Positions 1-8,108 of a stretch of DNA of 50,034 nucleotides are shown one piece after another. The DNA lies in assembly GCA_947259225.1 (NCBI GenBank), contig CAMYLK010000020.1, positions 1 through 50,034 of the forward strand, in the 5' to 3' direction. Origin of the DNA: an uncultured Desulfobulbaceae bacterium (GTDB lineage Bacteria > Desulfobacterota > Desulfobulbia > Desulfobulbales > Desulfobulbaceae). The first letter of the stretch is position 1. Each line of letters starts with the position of its first letter. The position numbers and the translations under genes were made by a program. Below the pieces are notes generated by a model. The model saw only the letters and a program-made list of their open reading frames with translations, ran no database searches and was not told the origin of the DNA.

Positions 1-110
1 GAAAGAACTTTTATTTACATTTAAAAGAGTGTGAGTTTAGATTCAATCATCGTGATCAGGATTTGTACTTATTGCTCTTGAAAATGTTCAGAAAATATCC
101 TCTTAACTAG
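1..110 (+). CDS. IS1595-family (ISXO2-like) transposase, 3' end only
   Basis: An open frame enters from the left edge (first full codon at 3) and stops with TAG at 108-110, giving the last 35 residues of a protein. The tail has the pattern LHLKECEFRFNHR followed by DLY and LLLKMFRKYPL. This resembles the conserved C-terminus of ISXO2/IS1595 DDE transposases, which typically ends KECEWRFNxR...DLYxxLLKLLRxNPL. The rest lies outside the window, so I cannot tell whether the element is intact. The bases just after the stop (about 107-119, ending tagcccc) could be the terminal inverted repeat, but the other end is not visible. Recognition is from memory of the family, on a short stretch. Confidence 0.6.
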   Translation, partial: KNFYLHLKECEFRFNHRDQDLYLLLLKMFRKYPLN

Positions 111-246
111 TCTAGCCCCTTGTTTTAATATAAAATAAAGTGACAGGTAATAATTGTTTAAGCCTTTGGTAACAAATGGAATTGCGGTAAGGTTCTTTCT
201 AAATTAGCGACATTTTACAAGCTCATAATTATTGGAGGAAGTATTC

Positions 247-1281
247 ATGAAAAACGATATGCTTCGGGCACCTCTTATTAAATCAGCAGTACTCCTGTTA
301 GTATTTTCTCTAATTATTTACCTTACAGTTACTTCTCCCGAAGGAAGCATCTGGAGTTCCCTTGGAGCCATATTTTATACTGTTTTTAAGGCGGCGCAGC
401 TTGGAGTCGGTCTGATCCTGGCTCTTGTCATCTGTTTTGCTGTGCTGGCCGGAATTTTTTTCGTCTGTGTTGCCATGATCTCGACCGACAGTGCACGGAA
501 AATGTATAACGATCTTCAGAAGTTTGCCTCTGATAAAACAAAAGCAATCAAGTCGTTGGCTCCCAGTGGTGGAAACAGGAGGAGCCAGGTTATGTCAGAA
601 CAATTCGCAGCTGCTCTGCATAATAACATGGTAGAACTCAACTCATCAGTAGCAAAGTTAAAAAGGGAACATGATGAAAACGGGGAGTTGCTGTCCGCCC
701 TGCAGTCCCGCCTAGAGCAGATTGAACAGGATGAGAGCATCACGAAACTGTCTGACTGGCTTAGAAAAGAAGAAGAAAAATCTAAAGAAGTGCATTATGC
801 ATTGGAACGGTTTGACCGGCAGTTACAGCAGATGAAGAATCTTGCTGAAGATGAAAGGCAAAAGGTGCAGGTCGCTACACCTGTGAACATTGTGGAGGAA
901 ATTACCGGCCGGACCGATGCTCTGGAAAACCTGAGCAGAGACTCGTTGTCGAGCATCAGTGCACTTCAGAAGAAAGTGGAGGCTTTGAGCCAGAAACTGG
1001 ATTCCGTTCAGTCTGTACCTGCCGAAAGTTCTCAAAAAAAGACATTAAAGGTTTCCGTAAAAAACAAAACTCCGCAACAGCGCCTGTTTTCCTATATCGC
1101 GAGTGACGACGACCAGAAAAAGGTTGAGCAACTCGTTGCCGGGACCCTGGAAAAAGAGATGACCTACGCCCAGGTGGTTGAATATGTTTCACAAAATGTG
1201 ACGAAAAGGGTTGCTAAGGTTCTCAAAGACCATCCCAAGCTGACCACAGACTATATTCGGGAGTACCGAAAGAAGAAGTAA
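247..1281 (+). CDS. Membrane-anchored coiled-coil protein, function unknown
   Basis: I do not recognise this family. The start is ATG 247 because a GGAGGAA ribosome-binding site lies at 234-240; an in-frame TTG at 232 would place the start on top of that site. The roughly 344-residue product has two hydrophobic segments near the N-terminus (about residues 11-28 and 52-80). A long charged, heptad-like region follows (about 110-270, rich in E, K, Q and L), predicting a coiled coil. The C-terminus is basic (about 285-344, ending YRKKK) and may be a small globular domain. The topology suggests an inner-membrane anchor with a cytoplasmic coiled coil. The gene stands alone between mobile-element remains, with no operon partner. 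Confidence 0.75.
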   Translation: MKNDMLRAPLIKSAVLLLVFSLIIYLTVTSPEGSIWSSLGAIFYTVFKAAQLGVGLILALVICFAVLAGIFFVCVAMISTDSARKMYNDLQKFASDKTKAIKSLAPSGGNRRSQVMSEQFAAALHNNMVELNSSVAKLKREHDENGELLSALQSRLEQIEQDESITKLSDWLRKEEEKSKEVHYALERFDRQLQQMKNLAEDERQKVQVATPVNIVEEITGRTDALENLSRDSLSSISALQKKVEALSQKLDSVQSVPAESSQKKTLKVSVKNKTPQQRLFSYIASDDDQKKVEQLVAGTLEKEMTYAQVVEYVSQNVTKRVAKVLKDHPKLTTDYIREYRKKK

Positions 1282-1535
1282 GGTACGCGAATTTATTAGA
1301 TGTTCAAATCAAAAGAAGTATAAAGTCAGTCTTGATGGGCTGTTATCTGACTTATGGTATATCAGGGTAGGGAAAGTTTTGAAGCTGATACCTCTGTCGG
1401 GGAATATTTTCAGAAATTGAAGATTATTGCAGAGCATACGTGACAAAGTCTGTTTTTTCTTTTTATATTAAATTGTTACGTGCCGTTATCTTTTTCTATT
1501 TTTCCTCGTTAGTCAAGGTTTTTCATCCATCCAGG
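1282..1535. other. Gene-free stretch
   Basis: No convincing coding frame. A 7-bp inverted repeat (AAGTCAG at 1323-1329, CTGACTT at 1347-1353) has a 17-nt loop and no T-tract, so it is not a clear terminator. Confidence 0.5.
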
Positions 1536-1865
1536 CTACTGTTTTGTGTTTGATGAGCTGTTGATAGCTGTTCTTTCCATTACTGTTATCATAGCCTGGT
1601 AATAATCCCTTTGGGCTTTCCGATTAGAGAGTTTACAGTAGCGCTGGGTCGTCTTTATCCTGTTATGACAAAGTAGATCCTGGATCGTCATCTGGTCCGC
1701 ATCCGCATTGAGTAGCTGGGTAGCCATGGTATGGCGCAACTTATGACAGGAGACCATCATACCGCTTTTCCTGGCGTAATATTCTATCAGTTTCTGAATG
1801 CCACGCACGGATATCGTAAGCTTCCCCAAAAAAATAGACATGTTATAAATTGAGCTTTCTGGCAA
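1536..1865 (-). pseudogene. Tyrosine recombinase / integrase, C-terminal remnant
   Basis: The 109-codon frame contains the catalytic core end of a XerC/D-like tyrosine recombinase: CHKLRHTMATQLL (the HxLRH box with the second Arg), a TIQDLLCHNRIKTTQRY stretch with the late His position and the Tyr nucleophile, then a basic tail. The N-terminal DNA-binding domain and the first catalytic Arg are missing. Homology seems to begin around residue 13 (SVRGIQKL), so the first dozen codons are probably read-through of unrelated DNA. At about 110 residues instead of about 300 it cannot be an active recombinase. An IS3-type OrfA start lies immediately beyond its broken end on the other strand, suggesting that an insertion and later deletion truncated it. 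Confidence 0.8.
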
Positions 1866-1888
1866 AGTATACTAGCTAGGAGGTTCTC

Positions 1889-1945
1889 ATGAAAAAGTCA
1901 CGATTCACAGAAACACAGATAATCTTTAGGCTAATAATTTTCTGA
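1889..1945 (+). pseudogene. IS3-family OrfA, first codons only (IS remnant)
   Basis: ATG 1889 follows a strong AGGAGG at 1878-1883. The first 11 codons read MKKSRFTETQI, the typical opening of IS3-family OrfA helix-turn-helix proteins. After about 13 codons the match is lost, and the frame stops at 1943-1945. Only the start of the element survives, beside a truncated integrase. No second end of the insertion sequence was found in the window. Confidence 0.6.
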
Positions 1946-1949
1946 TTAA

Positions 1950-2114
1950 AGTGAAGTTAACATTGATTGGCAATCTCAAACTTATCCTGACACAAATTAC
2001 TTTGCACAGCATTTGCCAAAAGTTCTGTTCTTGTATGACCCTAACTTCAAGAAAATATTTTTCTGTAAAATAGAGAAAGAGAAGAGCTTGAGTATATACT
2101 CTATCAGTAAATAA
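1950..2114 (+). pseudogene. Possible decayed coding fragment, unknown
   Basis: Between in-frame stops at 1947-1949 and 2112-2114 the plus strand reads about 54 residues with protein-like composition (for example YPDTNYFAQHLPKVLFLYDP, then a Lys/Glu-rich tail). There is no start codon and no ribosome-binding site, and I do not recognise the family. It may be the 3' end of a gene whose 5' part was lost with the IS remnant just upstream, or a chance frame. An overlapping minus-strand frame (1926-2129) looks less protein-like. Confidence 0.25.
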
Positions 2115-2165
2115 ATATCTGATTACCACTAAAGTTCAATATGGATTTTGTTTATGTATTGGAAG

Positions 2166-2237
2166 TTTTTGTCATTCGGAGTCTCGTTTCTCGCTACGCT
2201 CGAGGTAAGCGAGGAACGAGACTCCGAATGACAAAAA
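2166..2237. repeat. 72-nt near-perfect palindrome (MITE/REP-like hairpin)
   Basis: Two 30-nt arms (2166-2195 and 2208-2237) are reverse complements with one mismatch, around a 12-nt loop. The arms start with TTTTTGTCATTCGGAGTCTC and its complement. A-runs and T-runs flank both sides, so it could also act as a bidirectional terminator. The GTCATTC start and the inner CTCGCT/AGCGAG resemble the small dispersed palindromes of many proteobacteria. It sits in the decayed mobile segment, upstream of the AT-rich methyltransferase. Confidence 0.75.
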
Positions 2238-2395
2238 AAACATATTGTCAACTAGTTATGCTTTGTGGCACTAAAGCTGGCTGAGGATTAGTGATAATCA
2301 GAAATAAATATACATAGTACTTGTTTCCAGTGGAAGAAGTTTTATTTGTTTTTTTTAAAAATTCAGGGCAGCAATAATAACAATAGGCATAACTT

Positions 2396-3538
2396 ATGAA
2401 TTTTGTGACAGATATTGACAAATACATAATCAAAAATAAACAAACTATCGAAAGCCTAGAAAAAGCATTTCTTAAAATATTATCTTCAAAATATGTAGAC
2501 GGTTTTTTTGAGACCGAAATTGGAAAAACTGATTTAGATGCAAATATTTCTAATAGATATATCAATGCGTTAAAGCATGTTGTTCCATGGGTTGGCAAAC
2601 ATATCAATTTAAGCGGAACGAAAATGATTGAAATTGGTTGCGGTACAGCCTCAAGCACTGCAGCGTTTTCTCACTTCGTGGATCAAATAAATGGGTATGA
2701 CATAGACGAGCAATATATAAATTTTGCAAAAAAACGATTTGAAATCTGTGATATTAAAAATGCACATGCTAGCTTAGTCTCCGAAACAGATTTGTGCAGA
2801 ACTTTACAGGAACACAATAAAGGTGGAGTAGATATATTTCTGTTATATGCCGTGCTGGAACATCAAACTGTTGAGGAACGGTTAGAAACTATTAAAACAT
2901 GCTGGGAACTCTTAAGACCCGGTGGGTTAATGGTAGTTACGGACACTCCCAATTTGCTGATCTATAATGATGTTCACACCTCACAATTACCTTTTATGCA
3001 TTTTCTGCCAGACCTGACCTATGAACTATACTCAAAAAAATCTCCCAGAGATGGGTTTAACAGTCATTTTGCACGAAACAAATTTGACGATAAAATTGAG
3101 CTGGGTAAGGCAATAACGAGGTGGGGCAGGGGTGTCAGCTATCATGATTTTGAACTCTCATTAGGTGCAAAATATAAAGACTACATAGTTGCAAATGGCT
3201 TTGAAGAAGAGATCTTAAGTTGGCTTGGAGTAGGGCTTGAGGAAGAATTGCTGCGAATGTATGTAATGAAGCATCACATTGACATCCCTCTGGCATTCAC
3301 AAGGTTCCATTTAAATTTTATTCTCAGGAAAGATGGGCAGACACCTGAAACAGAACTACCAGCACCTCCCGACTTCTCAATCATAGCTGACAGAGAAGAA
3401 TATGATAAATTATCTGATGCATTGGCTGAAAAAGATCGGGAATTAGGCCTTATTCTCAATTCTAAAAGATGGCGACTTGGAAACATTATTGCCTGGCCTT
3501 ACAGAAGCATTAAACGGATGATTAAAAAAGATTCATAG
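2396..3538 (+). CDS. Class I SAM-dependent methyltransferase, AT-rich
   Basis: A 380-residue protein with a Rossmann methyltransferase core. Motif I is MIEIGCGTAS at about residues 77-86, an acidic residue ends beta-2 (GYDIDEQ), and motif post-I/III is around LLYAVLEHQTVEERL and LLRPGGLMVVTDTP. The tail (about 345-380: LILNSKRWRLGN then a basic PYRSIKRMIKK) resembles tails common on methyl- and glycosyltransferases of polysaccharide loci. The substrate cannot be deduced. The gene is visibly richer in A and T than the genes after 3.8 kb and lies alone among mobile-element remains, so transfer from elsewhere is likely. No clear Shine-Dalgarno site precedes ATG 2396. Confidence 0.8.
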   Translation: MNFVTDIDKYIIKNKQTIESLEKAFLKILSSKYVDGFFETEIGKTDLDANISNRYINALKHVVPWVGKHINLSGTKMIEIGCGTASSTAAFSHFVDQINGYDIDEQYINFAKKRFEICDIKNAHASLVSETDLCRTLQEHNKGGVDIFLLYAVLEHQTVEERLETIKTCWELLRPGGLMVVTDTPNLLIYNDVHTSQLPFMHFLPDLTYELYSKKSPRDGFNSHFARNKFDDKIELGKAITRWGRGVSYHDFELSLGAKYKDYIVANGFEEEILSWLGVGLEEELLRMYVMKHHIDIPLAFTRFHLNFILRKDGQTPETELPAPPDFSIIADREEYDKLSDALAEKDRELGLILNSKRWRLGNIIAWPYRSIKRMIKKDS

Positions 3539-3823
3539 TGGCATAGTAGCAATCGAATCTCATTGTTAAGGAAAAAATAGCGGGTACACGTTTACAAGCT
3601 CAAGTTCCACCTGATTAAGGTCAAGCTGACAGTTAAGTTTAGTAGTTTGAAACAGACCTGGTCGTGAGCGTCCTGATCCAGATTTGTCAAGAAGGCAGGT
3701 TCTGTACTGGGCCCCAGAAAATTTTACTCGTGGCCTTATGATAGCTTCCACGCAACCGGTGCCTATACCTGGAAAACCATCGCGAGAAACTGTTGTCAAG
3801 CTCAAGAACTGACTCTTCTCCTG
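3539..3823. other. Convergent intergenic gap
   Basis: This lies between the plus-strand methyltransferase and the minus-strand HAD gene. A 79-codon minus-strand frame (3566-3805) has no recognisable motif. A 9-bp perfect inverted repeat (AAGAACTGA at 3804-3812, TCAGTTCTT at 3832-3840) overlaps the 3' end of the HAD gene. It lacks a clear T-tract, so it is only a weak terminator candidate. Confidence 0.4.
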
Positions 3824-4501
3824 TCAAGGAATCAGTTCTTTAAAGTATTCAATGGAAGGGTACTTCTGAGAGTATTGAACGGGTTTTCTGCTGCTGGACC
3901 GGGCTACAAAAATAAGCAGACCCATTCCGTACTTTTCGGCGGACATCAGTACCTTTTCCGTATCATCGGCCAGCAATGTCCGTTTTTTTTCAAAACCTAT
4001 AAGGTTCTGCAGGCCTTCCCAGAAACGTACATCTTCTTTGGCCATACCAACCTCTTCAGCACAGATAATCCTGTCAAACAAATGGCCGATATCTGTCTTC
4101 TCAAGCTTGATGGCCAGAGTTTTTGAGTGGGCATTGGTCACAAGATAGACCTTTTTTTCATTGTTCCTGCAGAAGTGAAGAAAATCAGGGACGTATGGAT
4201 GTACATCAATGAGATGATTTATCCTGATCTTCAGTTCAGGAATATCGAGCCCGAGCTGGCGGGACCAGTAATTAAGGTCGGTCCAGTCAAGGGTGCTCTC
4301 AACTTCTTTGTAGCGTTCAAGAAGCTCTGCTTTGGCTTCTTCAATGGACAGGTTATGCATGAGACTGTAGTGCTCAGGAACATACTGCTCCCAGAAGTAG
4401 TCATCAAAGTGTTTGTCCAGGAGAGTACCGTCCATATCAAGAAGAACCGTATCGATCGTGTCCCACGTGAAGTCAGGTGTTATGTTATTTTCAGTGCCCA
4501 T
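3824..4501 (-). CDS. yrfG: HAD-family hydrolase, YrfG-like (GMP/IMP nucleotidase)
   Basis: The 225-residue protein follows Escherichia coli YrfG, a purine nucleotide 5'-phosphatase of the HAD superfamily, closely over its length. Motif I is LLDMDGTLLD with nucleophile Asp22 and acid/base Asp24, followed by the helical cap (FDDYFWEQYVPEHY, then YWSRQLGLDI). Motif II is LVTNAH near residue 118, and the late acidic motif is LLADDTEKVL near 178. Those features make cytosolic nucleotide dephosphorylation likely; exact substrates are inferred from the family. It lies 11 nt downstream of mfd on the same strand, so the two are probably co-transcribed. ATG 4501 is the only good start. Confidence 0.85.
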   Translation of the reverse strand: MGTENNITPDFTWDTIDTVLLDMDGTLLDKHFDDYFWEQYVPEHYSLMHNLSIEEAKAELLERYKEVESTLDWTDLNYWSRQLGLDIPELKIRINHLIDVHPYVPDFLHFCRNNEKKVYLVTNAHSKTLAIKLEKTDIGHLFDRIICAEEVGMAKEDVRFWEGLQNLIGFEKKRTLLADDTEKVLMSAEKYGMGLLIFVARSSSRKPVQYSQKYPSIEYFKELIP

Positions 4502-4512
4502 GGTTTAATACT

Positions 4513-7500
4513 TTACTGTTCCAGTTGTGTTAAGACCCTTTCTACTGTTGAGAAAGCGTCCTCATTTCCATTAAAGGGGACCACTAGCCGGTTGTCCGGG
4601 GTTAAGCGAATTGCTTTCTGCTTTTTTTTCGGTTTTTGGTTTATGAGGTCAATTATAATCTGAGGATCAATGGGTGCTTCCTTGATAAAAGAGAAAACTA
4701 AGCTTTCAGGAGCCTGTTCAAGTTTTGTTATGCCCAGCAGCCGGAGCCTGGTTTTAATCGCAATGATCACGAGAAGGTTACTGGTTTCCGTCGGGAGCAG
4801 ACCGTAGCGGTCCACAAGTTCAGTCATAAGATCGTCAAGTTCTTCAGGAGGTTTATTGCCTGCAGAGGATATCTTCTGGTACATATGGTAGCGCTGACCC
4901 GGGTCGGAGATATAGCTGTCGGGTATATACGCATTCATTTTCAGGTTGATCTCGGGATCTATATCCAGCGTCAAATCTTTTTGCTCGCCCTTGGCCTGAT
5001 TTTGCAGGTCTGCCACAGTCGATTGGAGGAGTTCAAGGTACAGGTCATAGCCGACCGCCGCTATATGGCCGCTCTGTGAAACACCAAGCAGGTTGCCGCC
5101 ACCTCGTATCTGCAGATCGTTCATGGCAAGCTTGAAGCCGCCGCCCAGTTCGTTGCAGTCCATAAGTGCCTGCAGTCTCTTCTTAGCATCCCTGGTGAGA
5201 CTCTCAAGGGATGGGACAAGAAGATAGGCGTATGATTGTCTGCTTGATCTGCCGACTCTGCCACGTAACTGGTAGATATCGGCCAGCCCAAGCTGGTCGG
5301 CCCGGTTGATAATGATCGTGTTTGCGTTGGGGATATCCAGGCCGGATTCAATTATCGTGGTGCAGACCAGGACGTCAATCTCATGATTAATGAACTTGAC
5401 CATAATTTCTTCAAGAATTCGGCCGGGCATCTGGCCATGGGCCACGGCTATTCGGGCCTGGGGGACAAGTTTCTCAATTTTTTTGGTGATACCGGATATT
5501 GAACGGACCCGGTTGTGGACAAAAAAAACCTGGCCGCCGCGCTGCAGTTCCCTGTGGATGCCTTCACGGATTACCAGGTCGTCATACTTAGCCAGGAAGG
5601 TTTTAATGGATCTTCTCTGCCGCGGCGGGGTCGTGATGACAGACAGATCACGAATTCCCAGAAGGGACATCTGCAGGGTGCGCGGGATAGGGGTAGCTGT
5701 CAGGGTAAGGACATCTACTTCGGCACGGATTTTCTTGATTTTCTCCTTGTGAGTCACCCCGAATCGGTGCTCTTCATCTACAACAAGGAGGCCGAGTTTA
5801 TGGTAAGCGATATCCTTTGAGAGCAGCCTGTGCGTGCCGACCAGTAGGTCGATTTTTCCCGCGGCGAGGTCGCTTATTATTTTTTTCTGCTGTGCCGGGG
5901 TGCGGAACCGGTTGATGCATGCGATACGTACCGGAAACGAGGAAAACCGGTCCCGAAAGGTTGCGGCATGCTGTTCGGCAAGAACTGTTGTGGGTACAAG
6001 AACCGCAACCTGATATCCGTCTTCAATGGTTTTGAATGCAGCCCTGGCGGCTACTTCGGTTTTACCGTACCCGACATCGCCACAGACAAGTCTGTCCATG
6101 GGTTTGTTGCCGGTGAGGTCGTCAATTACCTCTTCGATAGCCTTCAGTTGGCCGCTGGTCTCATCATAAGGAAAAGACTGCTCCAGTTCCTGGTAAAGTT
6201 CTCCTGGCCGGGAAAATTGTGTACCCTCCCGGATGGCACGTCGGGCATAAATCTCCAGCAGATCCTGGGCAGTCTTCCAGACCGCCTCAGTCACCTTGCT
6301 TTTCGTGCTTTGCCATTTTGTTGATCCCAGTCTGTCCAGCCGCGGCTGCTGGTCAGTGAGGCCCTGGTAACGGCTGACCCAATGCAGACGGTCCACCGGA
6401 ACATAGAGTTTATCACCATCCCGGTACTCAATCTGCATGAAATCACCTCTGTGTCCGGCAAATTCCATGTTAAAGAGTCCCAGGAATTTTCCCAGACCAT
6501 GATCACGATGCACGACAATATCATCCTGGTTGAGTTCATCAACCACGAGTGATTCAACCTCACCAGGTCCGGTTGTTTTCCTCTTGTCAGCGCGAAGACG
6601 TTTTTCTCCGAAAAGTTCCGCAGCTGAGAGAAAATGTATTTTTTCGTCGAGCAGGTCGAAACCTTTTGAAATCCTGTGTTCAACCAGGAATGTCCGTCCT
6701 TCCTGGGGAAGGCTTTCCATGTCAAGTGGCGGGCTAAGAATACCAGTCTGGATTTGATACCCGGCAAGAATTTCCTGTAAATGTTCTACCTGCCTTCTTG
6801 AGCGGCAGGCCAGAAAAGTTTTTTCATTCTTGCCGGCCCATGAAAGAAGGCGCTCCGCAAGAGGGGCCAGGTTTCCGCGATTTTTCCTGTGGAGTTCAAT
6901 TTCCTGACTGAGGAGGGTGTGGTCTCCAAGGCTCAGGCTGATTTGTTCAAAAGGGCTGTCAGGATCAGGCAGCGAACAAAAATTGAGTTGTCTGCTTCCG
7001 GCAGCCTGTTCATTAATTTCTTTGTGTTCCAGAAAAAGACGTGAAGGGGGGAGGGCGGCAAGATCATTTGCACATGCCTCGGAGTAATTAGCCTCAATGC
7101 GGTCCCACAGCAGTTCCATTTTACCTGCAATCTCATCCGGTTCATGATATGCCAGGATGGTTCCTTCCGGAAGGTAATCCAACAGCGTCTGGATCTTATT
7201 AAAAGGTTCATATATAAGCGGCAGCGAAAATTCAATTCCGGTGAAACGGATATGATCACCGAGTCTCGCCAGCAGATAATTTGCATCATCTTCAGTCCAG
7301 GCATGGTCTCCAGCTGTTTTTTTCAAAAACCGGACCCATTCCGCCTGTTTCCCTTCCGATGGAAAAAGAATGTCGGATGCCGGCAGCAGAATAGCTTCGT
7401 CCAGTTCAGATAAAGACCGTTGGGAAACAGGATCAAAAATACGTATGGACTCTACAGTATCTCCAAAGAAATCAAGGCGAATGGGGCCGATTACAGAGGG

Positions 7501-8031
7501 ATGCGATGCGGGTGCAAAAATATCGATAATACTTCCGCGGACAGCCAGGTCGCCCTCATGATGGACCATGGAACACATCTGGTATCCGGATTCAATTAAA
7601 GAATGAATAAGCCCATCCATGTCAATTTCTTCCCCGCTCATGACCAGTTCGCTGTGACTGCCGAGAATATTTTTCGGTAAAAGGCGACGAATAAGAGCTT
7701 CAACAGAAGCCAGGACAATACAGGGCCTGGATATATTTAACAGCCTGTGCAGCGTAGCCAGGCGAAGGCCGACAGTGGACGGGTCTGGTGAGAGAGGAGT
7801 GTACGGAGGTATTTCAAAGCTGGGATAAATGAGTACTTCAGCATCCGTAAACAGGGAAATATCCTGGGCAAGGATTTCCAGCTGTTCGTCAGAAGGGAGT
7901 ATGGAGCAGATGGAGCAGTCCAGTTGAGAAACGGCTCTTGCCAGAAATAGTGCCGCACTGCTGCCGCGCAGACCGCAAATATCAAGAACAGAGCCGCTTG
8001 TCTGCAGCCGTTGTATTACTGACTGCATCAT
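4513..8031 (-). CDS. mfd: Transcription-repair coupling factor Mfd
   Basis: At 1172 residues this is full length for Mfd, the ATP-driven translocase that removes RNA polymerase stalled at DNA lesions and recruits UvrA. Order of domains: UvrB-like N-terminal region (about 1-340); RNA-polymerase-interacting domain around 490-560 (DDIVVHRDHGLGKFLG, then GDKLYVPVDRLHWVSRY); RecG-like helicase with Walker A GDVGYGKTEV near 650, DEEH box VVDEEHRFG near 749, TATPIPRTLQMS, and the helicase-C motif QLRGRVGRS; TRCF C-terminal domain from about 1000. All key motifs are intact. It is transcribed with bamA upstream (77 nt gap) and the YrfG-like gene downstream. Confidence 0.98.
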   Translation of the reverse strand: MMQSVIQRLQTSGSVLDICGLRGSSAALFLARAVSQLDCSICSILPSDEQLEILAQDISLFTDAEVLIYPSFEIPPYTPLSPDPSTVGLRLATLHRLLNISRPCIVLASVEALIRRLLPKNILGSHSELVMSGEEIDMDGLIHSLIESGYQMCSMVHHEGDLAVRGSIIDIFAPASHPSVIGPIRLDFFGDTVESIRIFDPVSQRSLSELDEAILLPASDILFPSEGKQAEWVRFLKKTAGDHAWTEDDANYLLARLGDHIRFTGIEFSLPLIYEPFNKIQTLLDYLPEGTILAYHEPDEIAGKMELLWDRIEANYSEACANDLAALPPSRLFLEHKEINEQAAGSRQLNFCSLPDPDSPFEQISLSLGDHTLLSQEIELHRKNRGNLAPLAERLLSWAGKNEKTFLACRSRRQVEHLQEILAGYQIQTGILSPPLDMESLPQEGRTFLVEHRISKGFDLLDEKIHFLSAAELFGEKRLRADKRKTTGPGEVESLVVDELNQDDIVVHRDHGLGKFLGLFNMEFAGHRGDFMQIEYRDGDKLYVPVDRLHWVSRYQGLTDQQPRLDRLGSTKWQSTKSKVTEAVWKTAQDLLEIYARRAIREGTQFSRPGELYQELEQSFPYDETSGQLKAIEEVIDDLTGNKPMDRLVCGDVGYGKTEVAARAAFKTIEDGYQVAVLVPTTVLAEQHAATFRDRFSSFPVRIACINRFRTPAQQKKIISDLAAGKIDLLVGTHRLLSKDIAYHKLGLLVVDEEHRFGVTHKEKIKKIRAEVDVLTLTATPIPRTLQMSLLGIRDLSVITTPPRQRRSIKTFLAKYDDLVIREGIHRELQRGGQVFFVHNRVRSISGITKKIEKLVPQARIAVAHGQMPGRILEEIMVKFINHEIDVLVCTTIIESGLDIPNANTIIINRADQLGLADIYQLRGRVGRSSRQSYAYLLVPSLESLTRDAKKRLQALMDCNELGGGFKLAMNDLQIRGGGNLLGVSQSGHIAAVGYDLYLELLQSTVADLQNQAKGEQKDLTLDIDPEINLKMNAYIPDSYISDPGQRYHMYQKISSAGNKPPEELDDLMTELVDRYGLLPTETSNLLVIIAIKTRLRLLGITKLEQAPESLVFSFIKEAPIDPQIIIDLINQKPKKKQKAIRLTPDNRLVVPFNGNEDAFSTVERVLTQLEQ

Positions 8032-8108
8032 GGTAACGGATCAGTCCAGGTACGCTGTAGACACGGCGTTAAAGAGCTTCACAGTTGATAGATAGTGAGA
8101 AATGAGGG

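Noticed and set aside
232..246. TTG start for the coiled-coil membrane protein
   Set aside because: It overlaps the ribosome-binding sequence GGAGGAA that serves ATG 247.
1323..1353. 7-bp inverted repeat after the first gene
   Set aside because: Long loop and no T-run; not a credible terminator.
3566..3805. 79-codon minus-strand frame in the gap before the HAD gene
   Set aside because: No ribosome-binding site, no recognisable motif, and a composition typical of chance reading; left as non-coding.
3804..3840. 9-bp perfect inverted repeat at the 3' end of the HAD gene as terminator
   Set aside because: The arm lies partly inside the coding end and no T-tract follows on the minus strand; kept only as a note in the gap entry.
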